From Marinobacterium lacunae (GTDB lineage Bacteria > Pseudomonadota > Gammaproteobacteria > Pseudomonadales > Balneatricaceae): a stretch of DNA of 64,000 nucleotides. The position numbers were made by a program, and so were the translations under genes. The stretch spans positions 1 through 64,000 of the forward strand of contig NZ_JMQN01000030.1 in assembly GCF_000705555.1 (NCBI RefSeq). Direction: 5' to 3'. The notes beneath the pieces are model-generated. The model searched no databases. It saw nothing but the letters and a program-made list of their open reading frames with translations, and was not told the DNA's origin. Below, piece after piece: positions 36,780 through 49,000 of the stretch. Positions within the stretch are counted from its first letter, which is position 1. Every line of letters begins with the position of its first letter.

Positions 36780-37714
36780 AGGCTGAAGAAATCGGCCATG
36801 AAAGAGGGGCCTTCGGTCGTGACGAACTCCTGGAATTGCGTTGCCGCTGAACTGAGTTCTTTCCCTATCATCCTGACCACGAACCATTGGCGAATATCAG
36901 GCATGCCCTGGACTTTCAGCTCTTTCAGACGCCCGGTCATCAGTTCCAGCTGAAGGGTGTGTTGGGAGATCACCGCGAGCCCCATGTTCGCCATCACGGC
37001 CTGCTTGATATTTTCGTTGCCGCTCATCTCCTGAATAGGGGGCAGGTCCAGCCCTCTATCTTCGAAAAAGTGCTCCAATACCATGCGAGTGCCCGATCCC
37101 GACTCGCGCGCCAAAAACGTCTCGCTTAGCAGCTGCTTGGGGTCGATATTCTCCGCCTCGGCCAGTGGGTGCTTGGGGCTGGCGATGATGACATAGGGGT
37201 GTTTGGCAAACGAGGTCGCCTCCACTTCAATGCGTCTTGGTGTGCGTCCCATAAGCGCCAGATCCACCGCTTCGCTTTCCAGCAGGTCAATCACGTCGCT
37301 GCGGTTGGCGATCTGGATGTCGAGTTTTGCTTCCGGGTGACGGGCTTGAAATTGAGCCACGAGATGCGGTCCGAAGTTACGTGAGGTACTGACCATCGCC
37401 ACTTTCACCGTGCGGCGCTCTCTGCCGAGCATCTCCTGTATGGCGTTGTTGGCCTCCCTGAGGGTCTGGGTGATGCGCCGTGCGTAGGGCACCAACTTTT
37501 CGCCTGCTGGTGTCAGCTCGATGCTGCGTCCCTTCTTTTCAAAAAGCGGTGAACCGAGCTCCTCGCCGAGGCTTCCCATCTGCATGGAAACCGCCGGCGG
37601 CGTAAGCCCCAAAGACTCGGCAGCGCGCTGGAAACTAAGGGTTTCGGCAGCGACCAGAAATATCTGGAGCTGCCGCAGCGTGACCTTTTGCAACTTGTCC
37701 CGTGGTTGTTTCAT
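36773..37714 (-). CDS. CbbR-like LysR regulator
   Basis: LysR-type regulator of 313 aa. The N-terminal helix-turn-helix (LRQLQIFLVAAETLSFQRAA, LTPPAVSMQMGSLGEELGSP) and the effector domain with VAMVSTSRNFGPHLVAQFQ and GRTPRRIEVEATSFAKHPYV are close in style to CbbR. The start with MKQPRDKLQKVTLRQ is preferred to upstream frames. It is divergent from a Ycf46-like AAA ATPase, with an inverted repeat in the gap. No RuBisCO genes are in the window. It probably controls the ATPase and perhaps the nearby nif or mod genes. Confidence 0.87.
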   Translation of the reverse strand: MKQPRDKLQKVTLRQLQIFLVAAETLSFQRAAESLGLTPPAVSMQMGSLGEELGSPLFEKKGRSIELTPAGEKLVPYARRITQTLREANNAIQEMLGRERRTVKVAMVSTSRNFGPHLVAQFQARHPEAKLDIQIANRSDVIDLLESEAVDLALMGRTPRRIEVEATSFAKHPYVIIASPKHPLAEAENIDPKQLLSETFLARESGSGTRMVLEHFFEDRGLDLPPIQEMSGNENIKQAVMANMGLAVISQHTLQLELMTGRLKELKVQGMPDIRQWFVVRMIGKELSSAATQFQEFVTTEGPSFMADFFSLH

Positions 37715-37811
37715 GGTGACCGAATTCCTATGGATCAGGCTCAGCATATTACCACCCCGCGGCCATAGGGCCAGTGCCCCTAAAAGCAAATACGTCATGT
37801 ATGTGCGAGCT

Positions 37812-37860
37812 GTGTCATGAGCGTAGCGGCAGGACAGCGGGGGCTGTGATGGCATGACAC
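37812..37860. promoter_or_regulatory. Paired inverted repeats between lysR and the AAA ATPase gene
   Basis: GTGTCATG at 37812-37819 and its exact complement CATGACAC at 37853-37860 lie 41 bases apart, about four helical turns, in the 199-base gap between the divergent genes. A further GTCATG occurs at 37794. The right arm is also within TGT-N9-ACA. This fits binding of a LysR tetramer to two separated sites; ownership by the adjacent regulator is inferred. Confidence 0.5.
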
Positions 37861-37913
37861 TTTGAGGTATTAATGTCGACTGATTAACCGTTTGGAACAA
37901 GTGACCCGGCGCT

Positions 37914-39443
37914 ATGGATCTGCACAATCTGAAACTGAAGCTTAACGACCATTTTCCCATCATCGTTATTGAGACCCATGACGAGCAGCGGGTGGTCGAT
38001 CTGCTTAGAACGGCCACCGCTGAAGATGCAAAACTCGGTACGCTGCGAATATGGAGTGCCAGCGAGGGGGTGGATCTCTATCGCAAGCCGGATGTTTCAA
38101 AGTGGCAGGTGGAGGGGCTTGAGAGTGCCGCGCGCAGTGGTGCCGGCAGCGCCGACATGACCGACCCTCAATCGATGCTCAAGGCGGTCAAGGAGCTGGT
38201 AAAGGACAGCATCCTGTTATTGCCTGACTTTCACACATATCTGCAGGATCCCGTGGTGCTGCGCCTCGTTAAAGAGATAGCCCAGCAGTATTACGTCAAC
38301 AACACCATGCTGGTGTTTGTCAGTCACGCGTTTGATGTACCCGCCGAGATCGAGCGCATGTGCATTCACCTCGAGATCTCCATGCCCTCAACCGAACAGA
38401 TTACCGAGCTGGTCAAGAAAGAGGCGCGTATCTGGGCGTTAAAAACCAATGAGAAGCTTAAGGGCGATAGCCGCGCGATGGACCTGCTGATCCGGCATCT
38501 GGTCGGACTGACCGAGGCCGATGCGCGTCGATTCATTCGCAGTGCCATATACGACGACGGGGCGATTACCCACAGTGATATTAAAGCGGTGATGGATGCC
38601 AAGTACCGCATGCTCTCCAAGGGCGGGGCGATCACCTATAGCTTTGATCTGGCGGATTTTTCGGAGATCGGCGGTTTTGGTCGGCTCAAATCCTGGCTGG
38701 AGGTGCGCAAGCCGTTTTTCCTCGGCGAGGTCGAAGGCGCTGCGATGGATATTCCAAAGGGGCTGATGCTGATCGGTGTTCAGGGCTGCGGCAAGAGCCT
38801 CGCGGCAAAGTCTATAGCCGGCAGCTGGGGCGTACCCTTGCTCAAGCTGGATTTCGGCGCGCTGTTCAACAAGTACATCGGCGAGACGGAGAAAAATCTG
38901 CGTGAGGCACTACGGGCGGCCGAGATGCTGGCCCCGTGTGTGTTGTGGATCGATGAGATCGAAAAGGGGATCAGTTCCGGTTTCGGGGATGACTCGGGCA
39001 CGGCCGGTCGTGTCTTGGGCACGTTGCTGACCTGGATGGCCGAGAACAGCAGTCGTACTTTCATTGTTGCGACGGCGAACAACATCGAGCAGCTACCGCC
39101 CGAATTGCTGCGCAAGGGGCGTTTGGACGAGATCTATTTTGTGGATCTGCCGGATCTGAGCGCACGCCGTGCGATCTTCTCGGTGCATCTAGCCAAGCGG
39201 GAGAAAGATCCGCAACTATTCGATCTCGACCAGTTGGCAGAGCGCTCGGAAGGGTTTGCCGGTGCCGAGATCGAGCAGGCGATTGTCTCGGCCGGATATT
39301 GGGCGCACTCGCAAAAGGAGGCGCTGGCGACTGGGCATATCCTCAGAGAGCTTGAAAACACCCAGCCATTGTCAGTGGTGCGTGCCGAGTCCATCGCGGC
39401 ATTGAGAGCCTGGGCGGCGGGACGCACTGTGAGCGTAGGGTAA
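37914..39443 (+). CDS. Ycf46-like AAA+ ATPase
   Basis: AAA+ ATPase of 509 aa. The N-terminal half (residues 1-235) is a degenerate, loop-less ATPase-like region; the second half has Walker A GVQGCGKS (288-295), Walker [12 protein letters not shown], the [15 protein letters not shown] pore region and an arginine-finger segment [11 protein letters not shown]. This is the Ycf46 architecture known from cyanobacteria and plastids and found in various bacteria. It is divergent from a CbbR-like LysR regulator in a nif/mod neighbourhood. No function is established; an unfoldase or remodelling role linked to nitrogenase or redox metabolism is speculation. Confidence 0.85.
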   Translation: MDLHNLKLKLNDHFPIIVIETHDEQRVVDLLRTATAEDAKLGTLRIWSASEGVDLYRKPDVSKWQVEGLESAARSGAGSADMTDPQSMLKAVKELVKDSILLLPDFHTYLQDPVVLRLVKEIAQQYYVNNTMLVFVSHAFDVPAEIERMCIHLEISMPSTEQITELVKKEARIWALKTNEKLKGDSRAMDLLIRHLVGLTEADARRFIRSAIYDDGAITHSDIKAVMDAKYRMLSKGGAITYSFDLADFSEIGGFGRLKSWLEVRKPFFLGEVEGAAMDIPKGLMLIGVQGCGKSLAAKSIAGSWGVPLLKLDFGALFNKYIGETEKNLREALRAAEMLAPCVLWIDEIEKGISSGFGDDSGTAGRVLGTLLTWMAENSSRTFIVATANNIEQLPPELLRKGRLDEIYFVDLPDLSARRAIFSVHLAKREKDPQLFDLDQLAERSEGFAGAEIEQAIVSAGYWAHSQKEALATGHILRELENTQPLSVVRAESIAALRAWAAGRTVSVG

Positions 39444-39446
39444 GCG

Positions 39447-39477
39447 AAAAAAAAAGGCGCACCCGAAGAGCGCGCCT
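39447..39477 (-). terminator. Terminator of nifF
   Basis: Read on the minus strand, AGGCGC pairs with GCGCCT across an 11-base loop and is followed by nine T residues. It lies downstream of the nifF stop and between the convergent nifF and AAA ATPase genes. Confidence 0.8.
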
Positions 39478-39516
39478 GACAATAGGGAACGTGATGAGAG
39501 ATGTACGCGACAGACC

Positions 39517-40242
<726 letters not shown>

Positions 40243-40257
40243 CTATTCAGACCCTTC

Positions 40258-40273
40258 TGTGCGCTTTGCGACA
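40258..40273 (-). promoter_or_regulatory. NifA activator site 2 upstream of nifF
   Basis: TGT-GCGCTTTGCG-ACA is a second exact TGT-N10-ACA copy, centred 35 bases from the first and 13 bases beyond the modC stop codon. Two tandem sites make chance much less likely and support strong NifA control of nifF. Confidence 0.72.
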
Positions 40274-40286
40274 ATGTGGGGGCGCT

Positions 40287-41429
40287 TTAGCCATGACCGG
40301 TTGTAGGCGTCATGTGTTGGGTGCGCGGCTTCGAGGTGGTTTGTGAGCCCAGTAATGATGCGCCCTTGATCTGTGCGTACACCTGCTGTCCTGTCCTCAG
40401 ATCCATCGTTTCCACTGACTTGCGGGTGACACTGGCCAGCAGTGCATTGCCTTCGCCCATGTTTCCAACGCGAAGCAGTACATTGAGGCTTGGGCCTCCG
40501 GTGGGCAATATTTTCCAGATGACCGCCGGCAGGCGGTTGAGAATACTGCTGCTGTGGTCCAGATTCAGCGCCAGGCTCACGTCTGTGGCGGCAATTCGCA
40601 ATCGCTTGTAGACACCGGTTGGCCCTAATGTATCCGGTACTTCAAGGCTGCCGCCGTCGATCTGAAGGGTACTTAGCCCGTAGCGGGCATCAAAATGGAG
40701 GACCTTGCCATCGAGCACCGTGACCGCATCCTGAGCGCTCGCGAACGGGAGGTCGGGGCGGGTCATGATCTCGCCGATCTCCCCCTGTGCCAGCAACGCT
40801 CCATTTCGCAGTAGCAGTATCCGATCGGCCAGACGCTCCACCTCGCGTCGGTCATGGGTGACATAGAGTACGGGAATCTCAAGCTGGGCATGGAGTTGTT
40901 CGAGATAGGGCATGATCTCGTTTTTGTTGTCCTGATCCAGTGCCGAGAGCGGCTCATCCATCAGTAGAATTCTGGGTTTCATCAACAGCGCGCGGGCGAT
41001 CGCCACACGCTGCTTTTCGCCCCCGGAAAGCGCCTGTACACGACGCTCTAACAGGTGGTTGATGCCCATGAGGCGGGTCAGCTCCTCAAGGTCCTGTGTG
41101 TCGCGCCCGGCGATTCCGGCACGGCGCATGCCGTAGGTAAGATTGTTTATCACATTCAGGTGGGCAAAAAGTCCCGGCTCCTGAAACACATATCCGATCG
41201 GGCGCTTGTGTGTCGGTACGAAGGTGCGCCCGTGCTGCCAGATGTCGCCGTTGAGCGAGAGCGAGCCGTCGGGGAGACGGGTGAGGCCCGCGATACAGCG
41301 CAGCAGGGTGGTTTTACCGCAGCCGGAGGGGCCAAACAGCGCCGTGACACCCTGAGCCGGAATGGAAAACTCGATATCAAGCCTGAAATCGCCGACCTGT
41401 CCTTTGAAGCATGCGGCCAGAGTGCTCAT
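40287..41429 (-). CDS. modC: Molybdate ABC transporter ATPase
   Basis: ABC ATPase of 380 aa. Walker [10 protein letters not shown] and the signature [16 protein letters not shown] precede Walker [14 protein letters not shown]. After about residue 230 a molybdate/TOBE (Mop-type) domain follows ([20 protein letters not shown] region). It powers molybdate import for the nitrogenase cofactor. The start overlaps the modB stop by 4 bases. Last gene of the modEABC operon, ending just before the nifF control region. Confidence 0.95.
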   Translation of the reverse strand: MSTLAACFKGQVGDFRLDIEFSIPAQGVTALFGPSGCGKTTLLRCIAGLTRLPDGSLSLNGDIWQHGRTFVPTHKRPIGYVFQEPGLFAHLNVINNLTYGMRRAGIAGRDTQDLEELTRLMGINHLLERRVQALSGGEKQRVAIARALLMKPRILLMDEPLSALDQDNKNEIMPYLEQLHAQLEIPVLYVTHDRREVERLADRILLLRNGALLAQGEIGEIMTRPDLPFASAQDAVTVLDGKVLHFDARYGLSTLQIDGGSLEVPDTLGPTGVYKRLRIAATDVSLALNLDHSSSILNRLPAVIWKILPTGGPSLNVLLRVGNMGEGNALLASVTRKSVETMDLRTGQQVYAQIKGASLLGSQTTSKPRTQHMTPTTGHG

Positions 41430-42091
41430 CCGTTTAATCTCCCCCAGCGCTTCTCAATCAACATCATCGCCAGTATCAACAGGAAGGAACCGGCGAGCAT
41501 CCCGCCGGAGAGGATGTGTGCCTGTGTCCATTCCAGGGACTCTACGTGATCGTATATTGCGATGGATAACACCTTGGTTTCCCCTGGCAGATTGCCGCCT
41601 ATCATCAGTACCACACCGAACTCGCCAACCGTGTGGGCAAAACCGAGTACGGCACCACTTAGAAATCCGGGGCGCGCCAGCGGTAATGCCACGCTGAGAA
41701 AACGGTCCAGAGGCGATGCGCGCAGAGTGGCTGCAACCTCCATGGGTGCGCTGCCCAGCGCTTCGAAGGCGTTACGAATTGGCTGCACGACGAAGGGCAG
41801 GGAGTAGATGACCGACCCCACCACCAGCCCTTCGAACGTGAAGGGCAGGGTGACGCCGAATGTCTGTTTGAGAAAAACGCCAAAGGTGCTCTGAGGCGAC
41901 ATGACCAGCAGCAGGTAGAAACCCAACACTGTCGGCGGCAGGACCAGCGGCAATGCGACCAGGGCGTTGATGATCTCTTTCCACCAGCTCCGGTTGCGTG
42001 CAAGCCACCAGGCCAGCGGCGTGCCAATTAGCAGCAGTATCAGGGTTGTCAGCGTGGCCAGTTTCAGCGTCAGCAGAATCGCCTCGGTCAT
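41426..42091 (-). CDS. modB: Molybdate ABC transporter permease
   Basis: Inner-membrane permease of 221 aa with five to six hydrophobic helices. The permease-ATPase contact loop is the EAA-like stretch [20 protein letters not shown] followed by [10 protein letters not shown], the ModB signature. It lies 5 bases after modA and overlaps modC (ATGA), as in other mod operons. Confidence 0.94.
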   Translation of the reverse strand: MTEAILLTLKLATLTTLILLLIGTPLAWWLARNRSWWKEIINALVALPLVLPPTVLGFYLLLVMSPQSTFGVFLKQTFGVTLPFTFEGLVVGSVIYSLPFVVQPIRNAFEALGSAPMEVAATLRASPLDRFLSVALPLARPGFLSGAVLGFAHTVGEFGVVLMIGGNLPGETKVLSIAIYDHVESLEWTQAHILSGGMLAGSFLLILAMMLIEKRWGRLNG

Positions 42092-42096
42092 TGCGT

Positions 42097-42849
42097 CTAC
42101 TCCAGTCCGTAGCCGTATCGCTCGATAATGGCCCGAGCGGTGCCGCTGTGAAGAAAGTCGATCAACGCCTGTGCGGCTTGGTTGTCAGCCCCGTGATTCA
42201 GTAGCACCGCCTGTTGGCGAATTGGACTGTAGAGACTGGTAGGGAGCAGCCAGCTTGAGCCGCGGCTGTCCAGTGCAACCTGCGCGCGGGCGACGAGTGC
42301 GGCAGGGACTGCGCCGGTGTAGGCCATCTGATAGGTTTGGGCGATGCTATCGCCCCGGACGGTAGAGTCCTGATAGTGGTGCCAGACGCCCAGGTTCGTC
42401 AGTGCCTCCACTGCGGCGGCGCCGTAGGGTGCGGTTTTGGGGTTGGCGATGGCCAGACGTTCCAGTTGTTGCTCTTTCAGGATGAAGCCTTCGGCGTCGA
42501 TCAGTGTCTCGTCCGCGCTCCACAACACGAGTTGACCCACAGCATAGGTAAACAGGGATGATGCTACGGCCTGCCCCGACTCGACCAGTTTCGTCGGGCG
42601 CGCAGCATCAGCGGCCAGAAACAGGTCGAAGGGCGCTTCGTGGGTAATCTGGGCATAGAGCTTTCCGGTTGAAGCAAAGCTGAGTTTGACCTGATGCCCG
42701 GTCTGCTTTTCAAATTCCCTGGCAATCTCCTTTGCCGCCGCCGTGAAATTGGCCGCGACCGCTGCGTTCACCTCTCCTGCCATGCTTTGGGGGCTCAAGA
42801 GTGAGAGGCTCAGGGCAGCTGTTGCAATCCAGTGCATATACTTTTTCAT
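42097..42849 (-). CDS. modA: Molybdate-binding periplasmic protein
   Basis: Periplasmic binding protein of 250 aa with a signal peptide (cleavage after about residue 24, SMAG). The mature protein begins [20 protein letters not shown] and has [20 protein letters not shown], typical of ModA; the serine of ASTGK and the early alanine-rich turn usually contact molybdate. It lies 39 bases downstream of modE and starts the transporter part of the operon. Confidence 0.94.
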   Translation of the reverse strand: MKKYMHWIATAALSLSLLSPQSMAGEVNAAVAANFTAAAKEIAREFEKQTGHQVKLSFASTGKLYAQITHEAPFDLFLAADAARPTKLVESGQAVASSLFTYAVGQLVLWSADETLIDAEGFILKEQQLERLAIANPKTAPYGAAAVEALTNLGVWHHYQDSTVRGDSIAQTYQMAYTGAVPAALVARAQVALDSRGSSWLLPTSLYSPIRQQAVLLNHGADNQAAQALIDFLHSGTARAIIERYGYGLE

Positions 42850-42888
42850 CGGGTGATCCTTTTGTGTCTGTTTTGGTTAGGACGAGGC

Positions 42889-43647
42889 TCAAGCCCCGGC
42901 CGTCGTTGCCAGCATGATCTCTTCGGGCTGAATCAGTACCCTGACCTCAGCACCCTGTTGTATCCATGTCTCTTCCGATGGGTCATAGGTGCGGGCCAAC
43001 GTAATGTTGAAGCCGCCCTTGAGGTGCAACTCGATCTCGCGACCCTGCGGGCTGCTCTCGCAACTGGTTATCCGCGCCGGGAGGCAGTTGATATCGCCTT
43101 CGGGAATCCGGTGGTGTGGTGGCACAAGATCAATCGCACTGGCCTTGATAATGGCGAATACGTCCCCGCCGGGGGTGAGCTCAAGGCGGGCAATACTGCT
43201 ACGGGTAATATGGCTGTTGAGTTCTATATCGCCGATTCTGAGTACGATGCGGGCGATAACGCCCTGGGCATCAATAGCGCTTATTCTGGCCGGAATCTGG
43301 TTGCGGGCACTGAATCTCAGTGCCGGTAGAGACTGAGCCAACTGCTGTTGGCTGCCGTTACGCTGTATGCGCAGCAGCTTGAGCAGTGCTTCTCCTGCCG
43401 GGGTGAGCCGTGACCCGCCCCCCTTGGCACCGCCGATTGTGGTGTCGACCAGCGCTTCTCCACTTCGCGCGCTGAGTTCGCGTATATGGTTCCAGGCCGT
43501 TTTGTAGCTCACGCCGGTCAGCCTTGCGGCAGCGGCTAGCGATGCTGTATTGGCAATGGCATCAAGCAGTCTGAGCCTTTTTTCAAGGCGTCGGCGTTTG
43601 TCGAGTTCGGCTGCCAGATTTTCGAGTATCGGGTTCTGTGATGCCAC
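42889..43647 (-). CDS. modE: ModE, molybdate-responsive regulator
   Basis: Regulator of 252 aa. An N-terminal winged helix (KRLRLLDAIANTASLAAAAR, GVSYKTAWNHIRELS) is joined to two Mop molybdate-binding domains (ARNQIPARISAIDAQGVIAR and later INCLPARITSCESSPQGREI). With molybdate bound it represses the mod operon in known systems. It heads the operon on the minus strand; a pair of identical 14-base direct repeats in its leader are likely operators. Confidence 0.94.
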   Translation of the reverse strand: MASQNPILENLAAELDKRRRLEKRLRLLDAIANTASLAAAARLTGVSYKTAWNHIRELSARSGEALVDTTIGGAKGGGSRLTPAGEALLKLLRIQRNGSQQQLAQSLPALRFSARNQIPARISAIDAQGVIARIVLRIGDIELNSHITRSSIARLELTPGGDVFAIIKASAIDLVPPHHRIPEGDINCLPARITSCESSPQGREIELHLKGGFNITLARTYDPSEETWIQQGAEVRVLIQPEEIMLATTAGA

Positions 43648-43657
43648 GTGCCTGTAC

Positions 43658-43671
43658 CGTTATGTAAAAAA
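43658..43671 (-). promoter_or_regulatory. Putative ModE half-site, repeat copy 1
   Basis: CGTTATGTAAAAAA starts 10 bases outside the modE start codon and recurs exactly at 43760. The CGTTATnT core resembles one arm of ModE operators (CGTTATAT type) in other proteobacteria. The second arm is not obvious. Confidence 0.5.
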
Positions 43672-43759
43672 GTGCTGTTGCTGTGTTGAAGCTTAATCTG
43701 TGCCAGATTCTTAACTCCCTGAATTATAGGTAATGATGCCTCAATTGAAGGTGTCGTGT

Positions 43760-43773
43760 CGTTATGTAAAAAA
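43760..43773 (-). promoter_or_regulatory. Putative ModE half-site, repeat copy 2
   Basis: Exact second copy of CGTTATGTAAAAAA in the same orientation, 102 bases from the first, within the 257-base gap between the divergent modE and SMC-kleisin operons. It could affect both promoters. Confidence 0.5.
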
Positions 43774-43904
43774 TGTTGCGATCGAAACAAGTGTTGGCTT
43801 TGCGACAAACAGACAGCCCCTGACGCCGATACCTGAAAGGGGGACGGTCAACCCTTATCCCGTGCCGGGTTTTCCGTTAGAATCGCTCTCTTAAAGCTAA
43901 GCGA

Positions 43905-45320
43905 GTGGACCCGAATTCAGTGCTCTTCAATAAGCTTCCGGATGACATATTCCTGCCATTGTCCGGCCAGAACCGCCGTATCTACGAGGTGGTGCTGCTG
44001 GAGTTGGCGGATCTGTTTTTTGATGAGGATCTGATCGATCCGTTTATCCCCAAGGATCTGGTGCGCTCGACCATCGAGAATGCGGTCGTGCGCTACGGTA
44101 TTCGACGCTGGGCCGTCGAGTCGGATGACGAAAACGACGGCGACCTGCCGCTCTCCAGTGCCGACTACACCAACCGGATCTACCGGCGTCTGGTGCAGAC
44201 CGGATGGCTCGAAGAGGAGCAGCGGATCTACCGTACCTATGTGTTGATGTCGCCGGCGAACAGTTATTTGCTGCGATCGTTGGCGTCGATCTCCAAGCTG
44301 GAGAAGCGCAGTTATGGTGGTGCGGTGCTCAACGTACTCAGCTCTCTGGAGTCGGCAGTGTCCGATCCTGTCGGGCGCGGTATTGCACTGGAGGAGGCCG
44401 CGCAGACAGCAGCCGATTTCAGTGCCCACCTGACCGATATGCTGCTGGGCCTCCGTGAGCTGAAGATCAGCCTGGCCGATAGCTTGACCCCGCAGGAGGT
44501 CGTGCGCAGCTTCTTCGACCGCTTTGTCGAACACATCCTCGTGTCCGACTATAAGACGCTGAAGACCAAGAACAACCCGTTCCGTTTTCGCCGCCAGATT
44601 TTGTCGATGATGCGCGACCTGCAGTTTGATCCGCTCAAGCTCGATCAGCTCGCCGAGCATTATCAGATGCAGTACGAGCTGGATGTGGAGGAGGCGGAAG
44701 CGCTGGTACAGCAGCACATCAACCGCGTCATCCGCATCTTCGAATCGGTGGATCAGCGTCTGGCGGCCATTGACGATTTCCGCTATCAGCTCGAGAAGCG
44801 CGTGGCCGACACCGTGCGCTACATGGACAAGACCACGCCAGGTATGGCCGCGCGTCTGTCGCGCTTGATTGCCGAGCTGGCCAAGAAGGACGAGAGCGAT
44901 ATTCCGCTGGTTGATAGCCTTGAGCAGGTCGGCTTTATCTCGCCCTCAAGCGTACGCTCGCCGATCCGCCGTCGTATTGAGACCAAGCCGCGCATCATCA
45001 CCCAGGCTGAAATCGACCCGAAGGTACTTGCACTCAGACAGTTGTTCAAAGAGTGGAAAGAGCGTCGTGAGGTCAAGGTGGACAAGATCGAAGCCTACCT
45101 TGAGGAGCAGTTTGCTGGGCGCGATCAGCTCAACGCGACGGAGTTCCGAATCGACAGCATCGAAGACTACATCTGCTTTAGCTACGTGCGCCACCTGAAC
45201 TCGCTCGGCAAGAAGGCGCGCAAGACCGCTACGCGCTACCAGATTCAGTTTGAAGACCGCTACGTCAACGTCGCCGATATGGTGGAGTGTCGTGGCTTCG
45301 TGATTCACAGGACCCAATAA
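43905..45320 (+). CDS. jetA: Kleisin subunit of SMC condensin (JetA/MksF-like)
   Basis: 471-aa protein with an N-terminal winged-helix region ([30 protein letters not shown]), a long helical middle (residues 130-300) and a C-terminal winged-helix end ([20 protein letters not shown]). This is the kleisin layout of the Wadjet JetA/DUF5716 or MksF type. It should bridge the heads of the SMC encoded two genes on. The start is a GTG without a strong ribosome site. The stop overlaps the next start (TAATG), as expected for subunits of one complex. Whether it works in chromosome organisation or plasmid defence cannot be read from sequence alone. Confidence 0.8.
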   Translation: MDPNSVLFNKLPDDIFLPLSGQNRRIYEVVLLELADLFFDEDLIDPFIPKDLVRSTIENAVVRYGIRRWAVESDDENDGDLPLSSADYTNRIYRRLVQTGWLEEEQRIYRTYVLMSPANSYLLRSLASISKLEKRSYGGAVLNVLSSLESAVSDPVGRGIALEEAAQTAADFSAHLTDMLLGLRELKISLADSLTPQEVVRSFFDRFVEHILVSDYKTLKTKNNPFRFRRQILSMMRDLQFDPLKLDQLAEHYQMQYELDVEEAEALVQQHINRVIRIFESVDQRLAAIDDFRYQLEKRVADTVRYMDKTTPGMAARLSRLIAELAKKDESDIPLVDSLEQVGFISPSSVRSPIRRRIETKPRIITQAEIDPKVLALRQLFKEWKERREVKVDKIEAYLEEQFAGRDQLNATEFRIDSIEDYICFSYVRHLNSLGKKARKTATRYQIQFEDRYVNVADMVECRGFVIHRTQ

Positions 45321-46081
45321 TGCTAGGTGATCTGCAAAAAGTCGTTTCCCGCAACGAACAGCATCAGCCGGACGATTTTATCCGTGCCGCCAATCTGCTG
45401 CTGACCAGTCAGTTCCTCTACGCGGACCGCCCTGTGCACCGCGAGCACTACTTTCTGATTGCCGGCAATGTGGATTATTTCCGCAATCTGTTTGCCGCCA
45501 TCGGCTGGAGCCTGATCTACCAGCCGGACGAGGCCTATCTGGGCATCCTGCCACAGGGCGAGGAGCGCGTGCTGCGCCTGCGACTTGATGAGTCGCTGTT
45601 GCTGCTCTGCCTGCGCCAGATCTATGAGGCGAAACTTGAGTCTTTCGAGGTGGAGGATGGCAAGGCGTTCAGCTCCTCTGACGACCTGCTGCGCCTGTAT
45701 GACACGCTGACCGGCAAGGAGATTCCCAATGAGACCCGTCTCAAGGAGATCCTGTCGCTGTTTACCCGTCACGGTGTGATCGAGCGTGGCAAGTCCGACG
45801 AGACCGATCCTAAAAACGTGCCGATCCGCATCAACCCGACCATCCGCCAGGTGGTGGTCGAGGATTATATCGGCCAGCTTGAAGCGCTCTGCGATATCGA
45901 TAATCGGGAACAGACGGACGAACCGGTCGAGGATGAGGCCGAGCATAACCGCCGTGCCGAGGACAAGGCAGGCGAAGGCGAGAGCGTCGAAACGCCACCG
46001 GAACCTGCGGCCGATCAGTCAGCCGCCGAAGACGTAAGCGAAGAGGAAACAGCCGGGGAGCGCAGCAATGAAACAGCTTAA
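45320..46081 (+). CDS. jetB: KITE subunit of SMC condensin (JetB/MksE-like)
   Basis: 253-aa protein with tandem winged-helix features ([40 protein letters not shown], then [20 protein letters not shown]). That places it in the MukE/MksE/JetB group that binds the kleisin and DNA. The last 50 residues are a very acidic, disordered tail rich in E and D (about 204-253), beyond the folded part. It overlaps both neighbours and is translationally coupled. Confidence 0.8.
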   Translation: MLGDLQKVVSRNEQHQPDDFIRAANLLLTSQFLYADRPVHREHYFLIAGNVDYFRNLFAAIGWSLIYQPDEAYLGILPQGEERVLRLRLDESLLLLCLRQIYEAKLESFEVEDGKAFSSSDDLLRLYDTLTGKEIPNETRLKEILSLFTRHGVIERGKSDETDPKNVPIRINPTIRQVVVEDYIGQLEALCDIDNREQTDEPVEDEAEHNRRAEDKAGEGESVETPPEPAADQSAAEDVSEEETAGERSNETA

Positions 46082-49000
46082 TCGCATGGTGCTGGTCAAC
46101 TGGTATGTGCTGGGGGCCATGGAGATTCCGATCAAGGGTAACGTGGCAATCGTCGGCCCTAACGGCTCCGGTAAATCCTCGCTACTCGATGCCATGCAGA
46201 CCGTTCTCATGGGTGGCCACAAGCGCCACCTGAGCTTCAACGCCTCGGCGGGTGAGAAGAGCGAGCGCTCGCTGCGTACCTACTGTCTTGGCTTCCTCGA
46301 CGATATGGGCAAGAAAGGCAACGCCCGTGAGGACTCGATCTCCTATCTGGCGATGAGCTTCTTCGATACCGAAACTGCGCAGGAGAGCTGTGTCGGCATC
46401 GCTATCAGCGCATCCACCGCCAGTGCCGATGAAGAGATTCTCGGCCGGTTTATTCTGCCCAACTTCTCGGTGACGCTCGATGACTTCACCGTCAAACAGG
46501 GCAGCGGTCGCATGCCGAGAGCCTGGAATGAGGTGCGTGACGGTCTGCTCAAGCAGTGCCCGGAGATGATTCTGGAGAAGCGTGCGGCACGCTTCGTCAA
46601 AGAGATGGTGACACACCTGAGTCACGATCCGCAGATGCCCAACGACGACGACAAGTTCGTCAAGAACTTCAAGAACGCGCTGAAGTTTGTGCCGATCGAC
46701 AGCCCGACCCGATTCGTGCGCGAGTTCGTGCTCGATGAGAACATTGTCCACGTCGGCGCCTTCCGCAAGTCACTCGACGAATACCGCGCGATGGAGCAGA
46801 AGACCCAGGAGGTTGCCAACCGTATTACCGAGTTGGAAAAAGTGCAGGAGATGTGTCGCGGCATCAGCCGTAACCTGCGCAACTCGGTGGAGTATGAGTG
46901 GGTTGTGCACGAGAGTCGCTTCGAGCAGGCCGACCTCAAGAAGGAGGAGGCTGCCGAGCGTCTTGAAACGTCGCAGGAACAGGAAGAAACGCTGCAGGTT
47001 GAGCTGGCCGAAACCAGCGAAGCGCTGAACAAGGCGATTCAGGATCTGGCCAATGCCCGCGCGGAGCTCAATACCTCCGATTCAGCCCATCAGATCAATG
47101 CGCTTGAGTCCTCTATTCGTGCCCACCAGCACGAGCTGAATGTGGTCAAAGACCGTATCCAAAGCGTCTATAGCCTGCTGCGTACCACAGTCAGCTTCTC
47201 TGATCATACCGATATGTTGCCCGAGGCGTTCCGCCCGGTGGTGGCGCAGTCGGTGGAGCTGTGGCGCTCCGGCGAGAATGTGCTGGCCGAGGCCTGGCCG
47301 ATCTCCCCGGTGGAGGTGGACAACACCCTGGAGCAGCTGCGCGGTAATATCGACTCGGTGCGTAAGGCGGTATCGCGCCGTTACGAGGAGTCGGTGATCC
47401 GTATCAACGAGCTGCGCAGCACCATCCAGAACCAGAAGAGCGCCGTCGAGCAGCTGCAGCAGGGGCGGGCGCCGATCCGCCACAACACCCGCGAGCTGAT
47501 GGAGCTGCTGGAGGGGTATGGCATCAAGTCGACACCGATCTGTGAGCTGGTCGATATCAACGACGACAAGTGGCGTATCGCCATCGAGTCCTTCCTCGGC
47601 GCCCGACGCGAAGCGTTGGTGGTGGCCCCGGACCGGGTTAAGGAAGCGATCACGCTGTACCGTCGCAAGGGTCGCCACCTGAAGGGCTGCCGTATCATCA
47701 ATACCACCAAGAGTGGCGACTGGCTCAACCGGACCAAGAACGGCTCACTGGCGCAGTTTATCGACACCGACAACGACGATGCCCGCGCCTACATGAACCG
47801 CGCCTTGGGCGGCGTGATGGCGGTGGAGACCGAAAATGAGCTGTTGCGGCATGAGCGTGCGCTGACCTATGACTGCATGTTGCAGTCCGAGGGCTCCACC
47901 ACTGCGATCAACGAGCTGAGCCCGATCATGGGCATCCGCCGTCGCGGCGACCAACTGCAGGTGCAGGGCCGTCAGGTAGATGAGCTGATCAAGGAGTTCA
48001 CCACCCTTGGCAAGAAGCATGAAACCCTGGAGAAGCTGCGCGACTCGCTGATCAGTCTGGCCAATGGCCTGATGGGCGTGAACGAGCGGGTATATGATCT
48101 GTGTACCCAGCGCGAACAGCTCAGCGGCGAGGTGCGTGGCTTCGAGCAGGCGATCACCGATCTACGCAACCATGACGATTCCGGCATTCAGGCGCGCATC
48201 GCCGAGCTGGCAGAGCATCAGAAGGCTGTCGAGAGCAAGCAGAAGTCCCTGATGGACAAGCTGCAGAAGGTGCGTACCAACATCATCAAGGATAACGCAC
48301 TGGTCGAAGCGCTTGATGGCGAGCTGGTTGAGCACGTTCAGCGCCGTACCGTCTGCGAAGAGAAGGGCGAGTTCGATGCCCAGTCTGCGCAGGAGAAGCG
48401 TGACTATCTTGACGAAGCCTGTGATGGCGAGCTGGAACGTATCATCTTCGAAGCGGCGAAGAAGGCTCAGTCCGAGCTTCAGCTGCATGAGAAGAAGAAA
48501 AACGGTGTGCGCGATGCCGTGGCCCAGTACAAGGCCCGCTATCACGGCGGAGGCATGAGTCATCAGGAACTCGACAAGATCGGCCCCGACTCTACCCATG
48601 AGGACCTGGAGAAGTTTGTCGACAGCACCGTCGAGGCGTTGCGTGAATCGGAGCTGGCGCAGTATGCGCAGAAAGCCGAACGCGCCCGCCTGGAAGCGGA
48701 AACCGCCTTCCGCTCCGACTTTGTGGCGCACCTGAACGACCAGATCAACAAGATTCGCGATCTGATCCGCGAGCTGAACTCCCACCTGAAGAACCGTCCG
48801 TTTCACAAGGAGATGTACAGCTTCGAGATGAGCCCCAACCCGGAGCTCAAGGATATCCTCGAGCTGGTCGAGGCCTATACCCGTATGGATCAGGCCAATG
48901 TCGGCTCACTGTTCGATCTGCAGCACTCCGGTGACAGCACTCACCGCAACGCGCTGGCCAAGATCCATGACGTACTCAAGGATGAGGGCGAAAGTAGCCT

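Noticed and set aside
37848-37866. TGGCATGACACTTTGA as a -24/-12 promoter for the AAA ATPase gene
   Set aside because: The -12 GC dinucleotide is missing, and the stretch overlaps the right arm of the LysR-type inverted repeat.
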